64,000 bases of DNA from Gnetum montanum (Eukaryota; Streptophyta; Gnetopsida; Gnetales; Gnetaceae), in the NCBI GenBank assembly GCA_015680685.1, contig MNCI01001825.1, positions 1,386,880 to 1,450,879 on the forward strand, read 5' to 3'. Both the position numbers and the translations under genes were made by a program. Under the pieces are notes generated by a model that saw nothing but the letters and a program-made list of their open reading frames with translations, made no database searches and was not told where the DNA came from. Positions 42,798 through 54,375 of this stretch are shown piece after piece. Each line of letters starts with the position of its first letter. Within the stretch, counting starts at the first letter, position 1.

Positions 42798-44534
42798 TGA
42801 AACACCCTAAATTTTCAAGGCATTCTTACTTCACCAGGTCCTGGAACTAAGGCAAAAATTTCCACAAGTGTAGCCTCATGACCATTTGGCAGGAAATGGA
42901 TGCTCTGAGTTCAGACTATTTGGTTTGGACAATTTAACTGGCTGAGAATTCACTTAAAAAGCATGCTAAGGGTTGTTGACAATGCTCAGGATCAACAAAA
43001 TAGTTCGGCAAGTTTTCTAGTCAACAAGTTTGCTATGCTACACTATGCTATGTAGCATCGCAGTCCTCAGAAGATAGTTGCTCAAGTGACCAAACTGTTA
43101 GAAGACGAAGTGCTACGCTATGCAACATAGCATGACGTAGCAAAGGCAAAAGAAAAAATCCCAGCTTACCTAGTAATTCCAATTGCACTCGGCAAGCACT
43201 TCGGCCTTCAAAACCAATTATCTTGTTCAACTTCAAGTCCTTCAACAAAGCTCCTCTTACTAGAAAAGTGGCAGATTAAGCAAAAAGTAGGCTATGTTGG
43301 CTAGTATGCTATGCTACGCTGCATAGCGTAGCATGGTGTAGCGATGATGCAAGAATGACAAAAGACATCTTAAAATGTAGGATCAGCAAGTTCAGAGGAT
43401 TCACGTTGCAAAGAACAAAGGTTGCAGATTGTTAGCATGATCTTCAAACAAATGTTTACAACTGCTACGCTGCTACACTACGTAGCATAGCATAGCATAG
43501 CAAACATGCAAAACTAGCCAAAACACTTCAAAGGCTTCTAGCACATGCAATTAACTCCAACATAAATTTATTCTTCAAATTGGTGGCTATGCTATGCTAC
43601 ACTACATAGTGTAGAAAGCAGCTACACTACACCAACATGCTATGCTCCATAGCGTAGTAGGCAGCTCTACTACATTAGTATGCTTCACTTCTTGTCTGCA
43701 TCATTGGCACACCTAATCCTAGCATCTCCAATTCCAACAGTGTAATTGCAACGTGACAGGTTCATGATCAGCTTTGCATGTTCATGCAGCATGGACACAT
43801 CAACATCTTGTGAGTCCAAGACACATGTCATCCAGGCCTTATTTCTTGCATCCTCCTAGGCCTATAAATACTCCAACGAGCAATGCTCAAAGGGTTGGCA
43901 AATTTTGAGGGGTTGTTGGCAAATTTGGTTGGCAATTTTGAGCATTGTTAGCATTTGCTGTTGGAAAATTGGAAATTCTGTTGTTTGGCAATTGTTGGTT
44001 AGCAAATTTGTGCAAAGGATGGGCAAAAACAAAATCCCCAGTTGGCAAATATAGTTAACAATTTGTTAACAAAATTGACAAGTTGGCTTTGTAGCATTTT
44101 TCATTATTGGCTCTTAAGTCTATGTTCAAGTGCACAATTGGCTTGCTTTGATCATCCTAGTTACTTTTGGGATCTTTATGCTTCCCTGTGTTTCTCAACC
44201 GATTGTATCCACCTTGACAAAGTAAAGTCGTAATCTTGAAGCGGTGCATTTCTTAAGTCTAGTTTGCTTTATTTTCCTACTTATCATTGCATTCTACATT
44301 GTTTTCACTTCCTTGCATTTAATAATTGTTATTTTACGCTATAAGCATTGTTTCCATATTAAAAATTTACATAAGGTTTAGTGACATCGACTAAGTCCCT
44401 GTCTGATTGACCAAACCGTTCAGGGCACCCTGCTTCCATTTTATCTGCACAGCCCTTGTGCGGATCCAAGGTTAGGACTATCCAACCAAAAACCTCTCAG
44501 TGTTTTCCAGCCATCGACGTTTTCAGTCGCTACA
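42798..44534 (+). repeat. 3' LTR of the Tat-like element
   Basis: 1737 bp, partner of 25058-26836, ending CGCTACA. A TATAAATAC box lies at 43863-43871. The palindromic GCTATGC clusters at 43030-43660 are in the same places as in the 5' LTR but differ in sequence and number of units. Confidence 0.85.
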
Positions 44535-45730
44535 AGCTTTACTTATTGGATGTTGACCAACTACTTTTTATTTAGGCTTTCAGGTTTGTATAAAAACATG
44601 GCCCTAGAGGAAAAGGTTTGATTAATTATATAAGGTCACTTCCACAATGTCTAAAATTTTTCCTTCTAGGGTACATGTGTGGGGTTCTAGTAGAGAACCT
44701 TATCTTCTAGTTGAAGTTTTACTTTCCTAATTCTAAGGTCATGACATTACTTGTTGAATGCCTTGTGCACCTCATTCAAGGATAGGACCACTAATTGATT
44801 TTCATCTAGAACATTTAGGTTGATTAATCTTTCTTTTTGTGCTGGACTTAAGTTAAGATTTAGATCATAGGTTGTTGAGAGTGTACAGAGCTTAGACTAA
44901 ATTAGGAGCATTAGAGGTTTTTTATACACTAACTTGTAGGGAGAATACCCAATAAAAAGTTTTCATGTTGAATGATAAGCCTAGAGAGCATTGTTGAGTT
45001 TTATACTCCAATCCTTCCTATATTTGCTAATGGTCTGTGTTAGTATTTTTCTGATCTCTCAGTTGGTTACCTCTACTAGATTTGTTGGCTTGGAGGTGAT
45101 AAGGTGTTGTTAATTTATGTTCAAGCTCCAAGTGTTGCATCAATTTTCTAAAAGTGGCACCTGTGAAATGAGTTCCATTATTAGAAATTAGTGAACATGA
45201 CACCCCAAACCTATTCATAATATTTTTTTGTATGAATCTAGTAGTAGTGGAAAATGTACAATCAGTAACGATTGTTGCTTCTACCCACTTTGTGCAATAG
45301 TCAACTGCTACTATAATATATGCCTTTTCATTGGACATGGATATGATGTGGTCCATGAAGTTAACGCACCATATATCAAAAGGTTCCTATGGTTGAATCC
45401 ACTTTTGAGGACCTTCCATGTGAGCAGTCATCTTCCCATCTCATTGACAACATTCAAAAGACTTGACAAATTGGTGGGCATCCCTAAATATTGTAGGCCA
45501 ATAGTATCTTCCCATCAGGATTTGTATGGCCATCTATCTCCTTGCATAGTGGCCTTCACAAGGTCCTTCATGAGCATCTTGGAGAATGCATTGTTTGTCT
45601 TTATTAGGGACACACCAAAAAATTAGGCCATCAGCACACACCTTATAGAGTTGTCCATTGATTTTCATGAAGTATTTGGCTTGATGAAGAAATTGTTGTT
45701 TCTTCTTGAAATCCAAATCTTGTGGAATCT
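44535..45730 (-). pseudogene. Athila-like integrase (Tat insertion at its 3' end)
   Basis: The zinc domain is on 45716-45534 with QDAHEGPCEGHYAR, and a CC pair follows. The core is on 45380-45027: FDIWCVNFMDHI, YIIVAVDYCTKWVEA, SCSLISNNGTHFTGATF and TPYHLQANKSSRGN. Usual Athila residues at the three catalytic places are Asp, Asp and Glu; here they appear as Asn, Asn and a non-acidic residue, all compatible with G-to-A changes. The C-terminal region runs on to 44535, where the Tat element is inserted. Inactive. Confidence 0.78.
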
Positions 45731-47435
45731 CCTAAGTGAGAAGATAAGTAAGGATGCCATTATACCATGTTGTTTTTGTGGGTGTTTGTTTACTTATTAC
45801 TCCAATAAAAAGGAGTTTGTTTGGAAACTAATCAGAGAGTAGGCTCTCCTTGTCTTTATTATTGCTTCTTAAGTGAGAGAGGTGGTTAGTGATCACATTC
45901 TTGGTCCCTTTTTGGTCTACCATTATGAGATCAAATTCTTGCAAGATCACAAGCAACCGTATGACACAAAGTCTTACCATTGGCTTGTTCATGAGGAACT
46001 AGATTGCACTATGGTTTGTATGCATAAATACTTTGTAACCAAGCACATAGTGCCTAAACTTTTCCAAAACCTACACCACTTCCATTAGTACTTGCTTCGT
46101 GGTGGTGTAATTTAACTATGCTCCCACAATGCTTTGGCTTGTGCAGTGGATGTAGTATGGATGTTTCTTATCATCCATTTGTGTGTGCACTACTCCTAAG
46201 GCATAGTTAGATGCATCTATCATGATGTGGAAGGGTTTGGACCAGTCTAGTGCTTGTAGGATTGGTGTTTCTATGATTTTTCCTTTTAACTATTGGAATC
46301 CATGTTCACATTCCATGGTCTAGATGAAAGATGCATCTTTCTTTGTAAGATTTACCAATGGCTTTGCAATCTTAGAGAAATTCTCTATGAATCGTCGGCA
46401 ATAGCCAGTGTGTCTAAGGAATTATTAAACATCTTTAATAGTCTCTTGTTGATGTGTTATTCCTTGGATGACCCTTATCTTTTCTAGGTCTACCTCAATC
46501 CCTTTTTATGAAGTTATGTCCCTAGAATAATGCCTTCTTGGACCATGAGATGGCTCCTTTTCTAGTTAAGTTATATATTTGTTTCTATTCATCTCTTTAA
46601 TACTTGCTCAAGGTGGTCCAAGGCTTGCTCAAATGTAGCTCCATAGGTGGAAAATTCATCCATGAAGACTTCAACACCACTCCCAATCTACTGTTGGAAG
46701 ATACTAAGGACCAAGTGTTGAAATGTTGCAGGGGCATTATGCATACCGAATAACATCTTACAATATGCAAAAGTCCTCTAGGGACTTGTGAATGTTGTTT
46801 TGGCCTGATCTTTTAGTGTAATTTGGATTTGGTTATAGCCACTATAACCATCCAAGAAGCTATAATAACAATGCTCAAATATGGTGTCCAAAACTTAATC
46901 CACAAATTGCAAAGGAAAATGATCTTTAAATGTTTCCATATTCAATAGCCTCAATGTAGTCCTATCATTTTCCACCTTTTTTTGGCACAATTATGAGTGG
47001 GCTAACCCACTCACTATCCATGATGGGATAGATGAACCCTTCCCTAAGGAGTTGTTCAATTTCTTCTTTGATGATCAATTTCAATTTGGGGTTTAGTCAC
47101 CTCTACGACTACCTTCTAGGATTCATGATCAGGTCAATGTAAATGTGATGTTGGCATATCCTTGGATCAATTCCTATTAGCTTTGGATATGACCAAGTAA
47201 AGGTTGTTGACCACTTGTTAACCAACTTCAATAGCTTTTCTTTTTGTTTAGAAGCAAGTTTGGCATTAATTATGATGACTTTACCATTATTTAAAAATGC
47301 ATATTCCATATCAGCTAGTAAGGTTTTTAGCTCTAGAGGCTCTTGCTTGAAGTTATTAGGGATTTTCAACTCTTCCCAATAGGTATCATCATCTTCGTTA
47401 GAGAGTTGGGAATGAACTTGTTCAAGTTTGTCCAT
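45731..47435 (-). pseudogene. Athila-like reverse transcriptase and RNase H
   Basis: The linker (47435-47109) carries EQVHSQLSNEDDD, PLELKTLLADMEYAFL and KWSTTFTWSYPKLIGIDP. RT follows with EEIEQLLREGFIYPIMDSEWVSP, then frame changes, and VEVFMDEFSTYGATFEQA at about 46660, where the catalytic FMDD has become FMDE. RNase H traces such as SSAH and HEQANGKTLCHTVA lie at about 45900-46250. The match to the fragment at 8898-9470 covers only the linker. Many stops and several frameshifts. Confidence 0.72.
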
Positions 47436-47612
47436 GCTTTTAACATAAGCACATGTTAGGCTCTCATTTGGTTCTATGCATAATGTGCTGCTATCTAAGT
47501 CAACTATCAGCTAGTGGATGCCCTTCTGTTTTGTGGCTACTATGTACAGACACCTTTGAATATTAATTTCTTTTGCACACTGATTACATGCTTTAATGTG
47601 TGTATTTTTGAT

Positions 47613-48010
47613 TTACCAAATTCTTTGCACATAATTGCACTTGTTATCATTGTACGTGATGCATGGAAAATGCTTCTTCTCTATCTTGCCTAATTCATTT
47701 TCTTTGGATATTTCTAAAGATAGGTCCCTTATGCTGATATGTGCATCAACCATGCTTAACCAAGATCTTTCCATAATGATGGAGAAGTTACTTTTGTAGT
47801 TGTCCACCTTGATCACCAAAAAATCAGCAAGATAGGACCACCAACAAACTATGATCACAATGTCCTCTACTAACCCTAGAGGAATAGTAATTGACTGATC
47901 CACCAATTCCAAATGGATGTTGCTCTTCTTAAGAGGTGATAGCTGCCAGGCCTTGTACATGTCATGGGAGATGAGATTAACTTTAGAACTAGAGTAAATA
48001 AAAGCTTTGC
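47613..48010 (-). pseudogene. Athila-like aspartic protease
   Basis: Same protein as at 8898-9470: AFIYSSSKVNLISHDMYKAW, SPLKKSNIHLELVDQSITIPLG, DFLVIKVDNYKSNFSIIMERSW and LSLEISKENELGKIEKK. The catalytic triplet DSG has become YSS, so the enzyme is dead. It lies between gag and RT in the normal order. Confidence 0.7.
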
Positions 48011-48029
48011 ATGGCTTATGTCTAATGAT

Positions 48030-50591
48030 CTATAGATAAATGAGTGGGCTTCCTAGGGTCAGATATTTTTGTAGGAAGATTGCCAACCTTGATCTACTAA
48101 GAAACAACATGAGTTAGCATTACAGTGCAAATCCAAGGTGGCACTTGGTTTGAAGAGCACTCAAAGGTGTTTGATGTAGAGGATAAGGGTGTTGGAGATG
48201 CAAGGTGGTTAGCCGAACTAGATTGTAAGGGTTGAAGAGAACTGTTGGGTTAGAAGAAAGGCCTTTTCTAGATCGATTATCTAGGCCACTTATCTGGAAA
48301 GCCAGTTGTAAATAGACAACCCTCATAGCATTTTTTTGTTATGGCTATGGAGGAATCTTACCTTTCATGGATGGAGTAGGAGGTAACTAGGTTGAAGTGA
48401 AGGTGTGTGTGTAAACGGATGTGGAGGGTGGTATGGATATGGGTTTTCCCCTCAAATAGATGGTGAATGTGTTCGGTGGTACTATAGAGAGTAATAGTGA
48501 TGTTGAAATGAGATATGAATTGTAGAACTTCTTGGAGAGATGGGTTGATAAACATAGTACTCATATGGATCTGGTTGCCTATAAGGGTACTATTTCCTTG
48601 GCGGTGGCATTCCCCACAATTTTGCTTGGTGCCACTATTGATATTGTTCATAAGGTTGTGGAGGAGCTCCACTTGGGTAGTAAGCTTGTTGTTGTTGGTG
48701 GAACTACCTTGGATTACCTTGAGGATAAAGCAATTGTCTAAGTTCCTACCTATGTGCTAGTCAAGGATTCAATGCATACACCCCCAGACTCTTGTAAGTG
48801 TCACACCATAGGACAACACCCATTTGGATGTTTGTATTAATAGATGTCACAATTAGTTTCATTATCAGAGTCAATTTCCACAACTTCCTCTACTACTACA
48901 ACTTTGCCCTTACCTCTTTGGTAGGCATGTTCAGCTTCTTTGTGCCTTCTGCAGTTATGATTACTATTTTGCTCTTTGGATTCTTTAGCAATCTTCATAG
49001 TAGTTTGAAATTTTTCATCCAAAGAGTCCTATAATTTATAAACCTTTGCTAAAATATCAAAAAAAAAAATTTGGATGGGCAAGATTTTTCTATTCACCAC
49101 TTCATCAAGTGGTGACTGTTCCTCATCACAAAATCAAACCTCTCATTTCCTGATGGAAGGATCCCTATTATACTCTTCTGGACATTCATTTTTTTGTAGC
49201 TCACCTTCTTCTTTTGCTACCTACTCAATTAGCCTTTGAATCTGATGAGTTCTTAGTTTAGACAATCTTCCTTAGGCATACACCCTAAGGGTTCTTCTAG
49301 TTTCTACTCTGAGCCCATCTATAATGTGATGAAGTTGTTCCCTTTGAGAATAACCATGGCTAGGGCATCAGTGTAAGAGTGAATAGTATCTACCCACGGT
49401 AGCATCTAAGGGTTCATGTGTTCCCTTTTTCTAGCCTTGGATTTACCTTCTTAGATTAGACACTCTAGAGTACATTTGATATTTTTCATTAAATAGCTCT
49501 AACATGGTACTCCATTAGTGAATAGATTCCAACTCCAACGATCGGTACTAGATTTTAGCTTCCTTGATGAGTGTCCTAGGGAAAATCTTGAGTTTCTACC
49601 ATTCATTCTCTATTTTTTGTAAGGCATAGACATCATGGAAAGCTTGTAGATATGTCTATGAATCAGAGTTATATCCCACCTCAAATATTGGAATATTGTT
49701 CATGTCTAAGCATTTGATCCAACTATCTTTCATATGCTTAGTTGGTATTTTAATTGCCTCTACAATGTTGAGCATACTTCAAGTCGCTAACAAAGGTTCA
49801 TCATCATCATTGCATCGATGACGCTGATGATGGTTTTGAACACACCTTCAATCTTGGTGGCCTTCATGGTCATTGTTGTCTCATTGATCACCTTCATCAT
49901 GATTATTTCAATGGTGGCTTCTATGAGAACCATCAAATGAAGAGGAATGTTCAAAATCGGATGCAAAGGATGAAGAGGAAGATGGACCACCACCACCATC
50001 ACAGTGTCCACCACCACTCTTTTTCTTATTATGATTACCATCCTTAGATCCCTTGCTATTGTGATGCTTGCCCGAGTCTCTACTTTGACTATCACTTTTT
50101 CCTAAACTTGATTTATGAATAGTGGATTGTAGGTTCAAGTTCACATCCTCATCACCAATATTAAGGAGTGGAGAATCTTCATGTTACGAACCTTTAGTAG
50201 GAAGATCCTCATTATCATCTTGATTTAGTAAGAACAAGTGACTAGTGTAATGTTTTCCCTTTATAGCCTTATGAAGCTTCTCCTGACATTGATCTTTCTT
50301 GCATTGTGTTTCAGTGGGATAGTAGTTTCAAGCATCATATACATTCATAACATATTCTTCGTGAAGATCTGAGATGTCCAACTTTTTAAGAGTTTTAAGT
50401 AGCATCCCTAGCACAGATTGATTAGGGGGTAAGAGAATGTTATTCTCCATATCATGCCATCATAGTTGTTCATCTTAATGTAGGATGAACGTAAAGTTTG
50501 ATACATACTCATCTGGATGAGTATATACTACTTTGCATTCTTGTGGGACTAGCAGTTTAACTTCTTCATGCTTGTGAGAAGAAGAAGACAT
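48030..50591 (-). pseudogene. Athila-like gag
   Basis: Starts at ATG 50591 (MSSSSHKHEE). The N-terminal region has VVYTHPDEYVSNFTFILH and NILLPPNQSVLGMLLKTL, which is matched in the gags at 51658-52773 and 61995-63950. An Asp/His/Ser-rich stretch (50144-49908) follows, then the capsid-like part with LERYNAL-type helices, a Lys-rich region near 49000 (EHAYQRGKGKVVVVEEV) and a Gln/Pro/His-rich tail. Stops and frameshifts are frequent. It would form the particle. Confidence 0.7.
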
Positions 50592-50728
50592 TTTGCAAAA
50601 CAAAATAAAATTATCAATGTGATTTTATAATTCTATGTATAGAAAGAAAGATATTAACCTTGAGGTTCATACAATGATATTAATGGTATTCACTTAAACC
50701 TAAATAGTACACATTTCAACAAACAAAG

Positions 50729-50747
50729 TCCTTGGCAATGGCACCAA
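50729..50747 (-). other. Primer-binding site, tRNA-Asp type
   Basis: On the minus strand TTGGTGCCATTGCCAAGGA follows the LTR end. It equals TTGGCGCCGTTGCCGGGGA, the complement of the 3' end of plant tRNA-Asp and the usual Athila primer site, with four C-to-T or G-to-A changes, two of them in a CpG. Confidence 0.75.
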
Positions 50748-51657
50748 TGATGAGCGATGAGGTACCCCTACATCTAACCATATGAATCACAAAGTCTTCA
50801 CACACGATCTGGTCATATTCCATGGACTTCATCATTTCTAGTGCACTAGTCTTCTAGGAAGTGAATTTTGCCTTAAGGCTAATCGTTGTCTTCCCAATTA
50901 CACTTGTGATGTACACTGGTATGGTTAAGTGTAATTAAGGCATCTAATTTTTATCATTTTATGTTTTATGATTTTCCTATTCAAAGGAAGATAAAAGTGA
51001 TTAGATTAACTAATTTAAATTAACTAAGTAACTAAGATCTAACTAATCCTAACATAAGCATCCAGAACCACTTTCTGCACACATCCTAAACCCAGATATC
51101 CACTGCTAGTCAACCAAGAACTATGCTACTGGGTGTACCAAGCAATATTGCTGCTAGGATTACCAAGCGAATATGTGTTACACTCAAAGTGGTTGTACTT
51201 ATGTGTGTAATATTTCTTGCTTAATTGCTTCATTAACTTAATTACTGGAAACACTTAATAAAAAATTGAAAGCATTGAATAAATAATTGGAAACATCAAA
51301 TGCACAAATAAAATATTTAGTCTATCTAAAATGCTGCAAGGTTTATCAGAAAGCTCATCTTTATTACTGCACACACTATTATGCTTAGGGTACAATAATG
51401 CTTGAATAAATATCTATACACTCAATGACTCCTATTGCAAGCACTCAGGAAGAAAATTCTAACTTTCAAATGTAAAAACTACAAAATCTTTACTGCAACT
51501 ACAATCTCTTATGCCATAAATGTGGCTGGTAGGCATGTATTTATAGTCAAAAAGCGACACTGTGTTGATAGAGCCTCGTTGATGCATGATATGATGCATC
51601 AACTAAGCCTCATCAATGAGGCCTAGTCGACGTAGCCAACTGAATTGCAACTCATCA
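50748..51657 (-). repeat. 5' LTR of the Athila-like element
   Basis: 910 bp, ends TGATGAGCGATGAGGTACCCC on one side and ACTCATCA on the other. A minus-strand TATAAATA box lies at 51538-51545 (plus-strand coordinates). Just upstream of it (51548-51640) is a cluster of CCTCATCAATGAGGCC and GATGCATC-type palindromes. The right flank is the gag of another Athila-like element. Confidence 0.85.
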
Positions 51658-52773
51658 ATAAGTATCTTGGAAAATAGTTTAAGTTTCTACCACTTATTTT
51701 CAATATTTTTCAAGGCATAGGCATCATGGAACACTTGCAAATGATATTATGGATAAACATTATATCCTCCTACAAACATAGGGATGTTATTCAGGTCAAG
51801 TCATTTGATTCAACCATCCCTTTAATACCTAGTAAGAATACAAATTACTTCTAAAATATTAATCATGCTTTTTATAGTAAGTAGTGGTTCATCATAGTTG
51901 TTATGTTTATAGTGGTCCCTATCATGGTCATGTCTCCTATTATGTGATCTACTATGCCTTGTTTCTTAATGATGCTTTACTTTTTCTTATTGTTGTTTAT
52001 GCTCTCTTCTTCCATCTCTATGATGGAACCTTTGGTCATTTCCATCATGATCTCAATTATAACTCCTTCTATCTTAGTCACATTCACACTTTCTAAAACT
52101 TGACAATAAGGAGGATGGTGAAGATGGAGGATAAGAAGAGTGATGCTGACTTGCCCTTCTTCTTTGGTTCCTTGGTTGTTCTCTTAGTGAATGATCAAGG
52201 GATCATTGCCTTGAGGTTCCCCTAGTTCTGGAACTAGTTCTTCTTTCACCTTAGTTATCCTCCAAGATTTATTGTAATCATTGTTAAGTTATGTCATCCT
52301 CACTGAAGGGAGGAGGAACCTAGTGTTGAGATTACCCTAATAAAAATTCTAGCCCTTCTTTTAAAATTATGAAAATACTAAAATCAAAATCTTTTTTCTC
52401 TTGGAGGCATCATGACATGCCTTCATGTGTTGGTCTTTCCTAAGTTGTACCTCTATTGGTTGATAATTTCTAGAGAGGTGTTTCATTACATCATAATCTA
52501 TGCCTACTTGTTCAAACCCAAATTTCATGAGATTTACCATAAGCATTGAAGGAATAGAATAAATGGAGGAAATACAATGTTTCCCTCCAAATCTCTCCAA
52601 CATAGTTGTTCATCTTGATGAAGGATGAAAGTGAATTCTCAATAATAGGAATCAAGATATGCATAGACAGCCTTGAATTGTTGAGATGTTTCATCAACAT
52701 TCCTTCTAGGTTTGTCCTATTGTTGGTTAGAGTCATTGATAGGTGATGAATCATTCATGCAAGAAGAAGACAT
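51658..52773 (-). pseudogene. Gag of a second minus-strand Athila-like element (partial)
   Basis: ATG at 52773 (MSSSCMNDSSPIND), then AVYAYLDSYY, FTFILHQDEQLCW and QVGIDYDVMKHLSRNY. An Arg/Ser/His-rich stretch near 51900-52150 follows, then capsid-like sequence. It matches the gag at 48030-50591 segment for segment and is cut at 51658 by the LTR of that element, so it was probably the target of the insertion. The remainder of the element is not found to the left of 19610. Confidence 0.65.
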
Positions 52774-52908
52774 CTTAGTTTTTTCAAATATAATATGCCT
52801 TAATAAAATATTATTATTATTATGAAAGATAATGTGTTATTTAGTTTTACAATGACTTTGCATGATCTCACTATTTAATAGGAGTTAGCACAAGTAACTA
52901 AAATGAAG

Positions 52909-52927
52909 TCTCTAGCAATGGTGCTAA
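52909..52927 (-). other. Primer-binding site, degraded tRNA-Asp type
   Basis: The minus strand reads TTAGCACCATTGCTAGAGA next to the LTR, related to TTGGCGCCGTTGCCGGGGA but more changed than in the neighbour. Confidence 0.55.
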
Positions 52928-53775
52928 TCATTAGCACTAGGTACTCCCTATGTCTAATCATACAAATTACTAGCATGTACATGGAATTCCATCAATTCTG
53001 TAGATTCTATTTACCTAAGTTACCTATGTTCCTAGATGGTGAAAAATATGGTTGCTAATCATTTTCTTTCTAATCAACACTTGTGTTAATCTCTTTGTAT
53101 GGTTAACTATGATTTAGATGTAAGATATTTATTTTTATAATTTTTATCATTTTTTTATTTGTGAAGTGATTAAATAAAGGAATTTTTAATATTTAAATTA
53201 ACTAAACTATCCTAAATGTGAAGTACCCATTCTCACTTTCATTACACATCTTAAATGTATACTAACACTATTGGCTTACTAAGCATTTACCACTGGGCGT
53301 ACCAAGTGACTATTGCTAGGATTATCAAGTGTTGAAATATTATGCTCGAAGTGGTCATACTCATGTTAATTATGAATTAAAATATTAAATACTTAATGAT
53401 GAGAAAGAAGATTACATTTAAAATAAATTATTAAAAAGTAAAGTTAAGCTAATCCAAGTGCTGCATTGGATGAAAGAAATCTCAATTTTATTGTCATTCA
53501 TGTAACTATGTCTAGGTACATATTACACTCAAACAAAATGTTATACAATCAATTCAATCTATATTGTAGGCACTCGGAGGGAAAATTTTACTAACTTCTA
53601 CAAAAAAAATCGCAAGAGTCTAGTTAAGGAAATGATCAAACAATGTTGTAAATGCAATGGGTGTGTGCATTTATATGAAGAATGATTGCATCAATGTCAA
53701 AGCACATACACCAACACATCCTAAGATGTGTCGATGGGCATGCATCAATGTAGTCACCTTATTAACGTTTCATCA
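52928..53775 (-). repeat. 5' LTR of the second minus-strand Athila-like element
   Basis: 848 bp. The left end TCATTAGCACTAGGTACTCCC corresponds to TGATGAGCGATGAGGTACCCC of the neighbour; the right end is TTTCATCA. It is the most diverged of the Athila-like LTRs here, hence probably the oldest. The right flank (53776 on) has no transposon signature. Confidence 0.75.
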
Positions 53776-53989
53776 ATTACTTCTCATGTAGTATAGTTTA
53801 TATAAATGTCATTAAATTTAATAATTTGATTCTAATGTTATGATTGATATAAGAACATAGGTAAAATTAAGTCCATTTTATCTTATGGGCTATGACGTTT
53901 ACTTGGCACTTTAAATTAAGTTCATAATAAAAAGATCTTAGAGCACGTAGCTATGCCTAATTTATTTAATTGGTAGGCATAACCTTAGA
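53776..53989. other. Flank without a recognised feature
   Basis: AT-rich sequence between the LTR and the DnaJ pseudogene. I see nothing in it. Confidence 0.4.
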
Positions 53990-54375
53990 GAAAACCTCAT
54001 CCTTGGACAAAGCCCATCTTGAGAAAGAGACAACTTCTCAGTTGAAGAATTCGAAACGTCTTCTAAAGAAACCTTCAAAAGTGCATTAGATTTTCCTATG
54101 CAACCATGACCTTGAATGTCCTTTGCAACTATTACCCTATGTTATCCGAAACAAAAATCATATTATAAATCATAATTCATTAATTACATAATTACAATGT
54201 TAAATTCTAAAACTATGGAATCATACAAACCTCCAAAGGGATTTCCACCAAAACATGAGAGAAATTCATTGAAATAGTGATTGGAAGGGCCACTGCTCAT
54301 TCCTTCTTTGAAGGCATCCTCACCATATTGATCATAAGTTTTCCCCCTTTCAAGAACACTCAGCACTTCATATAC
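53990..54375 (-). pseudogene. DnaJ type-A (DNAJA/J2-like) pseudogene fragment
   Basis: Exon 54375-54231 (acceptor CTATAG, donor GTTTGT) reads YEVLSVLERGKTYDQYGEDA, then KEGM, a Gly/Ser stretch and FGGNPFGG. It matches the end of the J domain (after HPD) and the start of the Gly/Phe-rich region of plant DNAJA proteins. A second exon (54110 to about 53990) has LLKVSLEDVSNSSTEKLSLS, corresponding to the LKVSLEDLYNG-type start of the substrate-binding region. It then runs LCPRMR into a stop, losing the zinc-finger cysteines. The HPD exon is not seen. Family proteins are Hsp70 co-chaperones. Diverged and truncated, so a pseudogene. Confidence 0.6.

Larger units (their letters stand above)
25053..44539 (+). 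mobile_element. Complete Tat/Ogre-like Ty3/gypsy element, 19.5 kb
   Basis: LTRs at 25058-26836 and 42798-44534; flanking 5-mers GGCTT (25053-25057) and AGCTT (44535-44539) fit a target duplication with one transition. The internal order is a leader with a 164-bp triplication, gag, protease, a 6-kb block with an antisense gene, RT, RNase H, a second RNase H, integrase, a hairpin repeat array and the 3' untranslated region. Dual RNase H, the RT type and a 3' tandem array are hallmarks of the Tat lineage; an intron between PR and RT is known in its Ogre branch. It inserted in the end of the integrase of the minus-strand Athila-like element. Stops and frameshifts occur in every gene. Confidence 0.85.
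19610..51657 (-). mobile_element. Athila-like Ty3/gypsy element, split by the Tat element
   Basis: Minus-strand order from right to left: 5' LTR 50748-51657, tRNA-Asp-type primer site, gag, protease, RT, RNase H, integrase to 44535. The nested Tat element (25053-44539) follows, then the 3' part with an extra ORF (20027-25057) and a truncated 3' LTR (19610-20026). Without the insert it would span about 12.5 kb. Athila assignment rests on the primer-site type, the gag motifs shared with the copy at 61995, and an ORF in the envelope position. Its left end is missing, so no target duplication can be checked. Confidence 0.75.
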
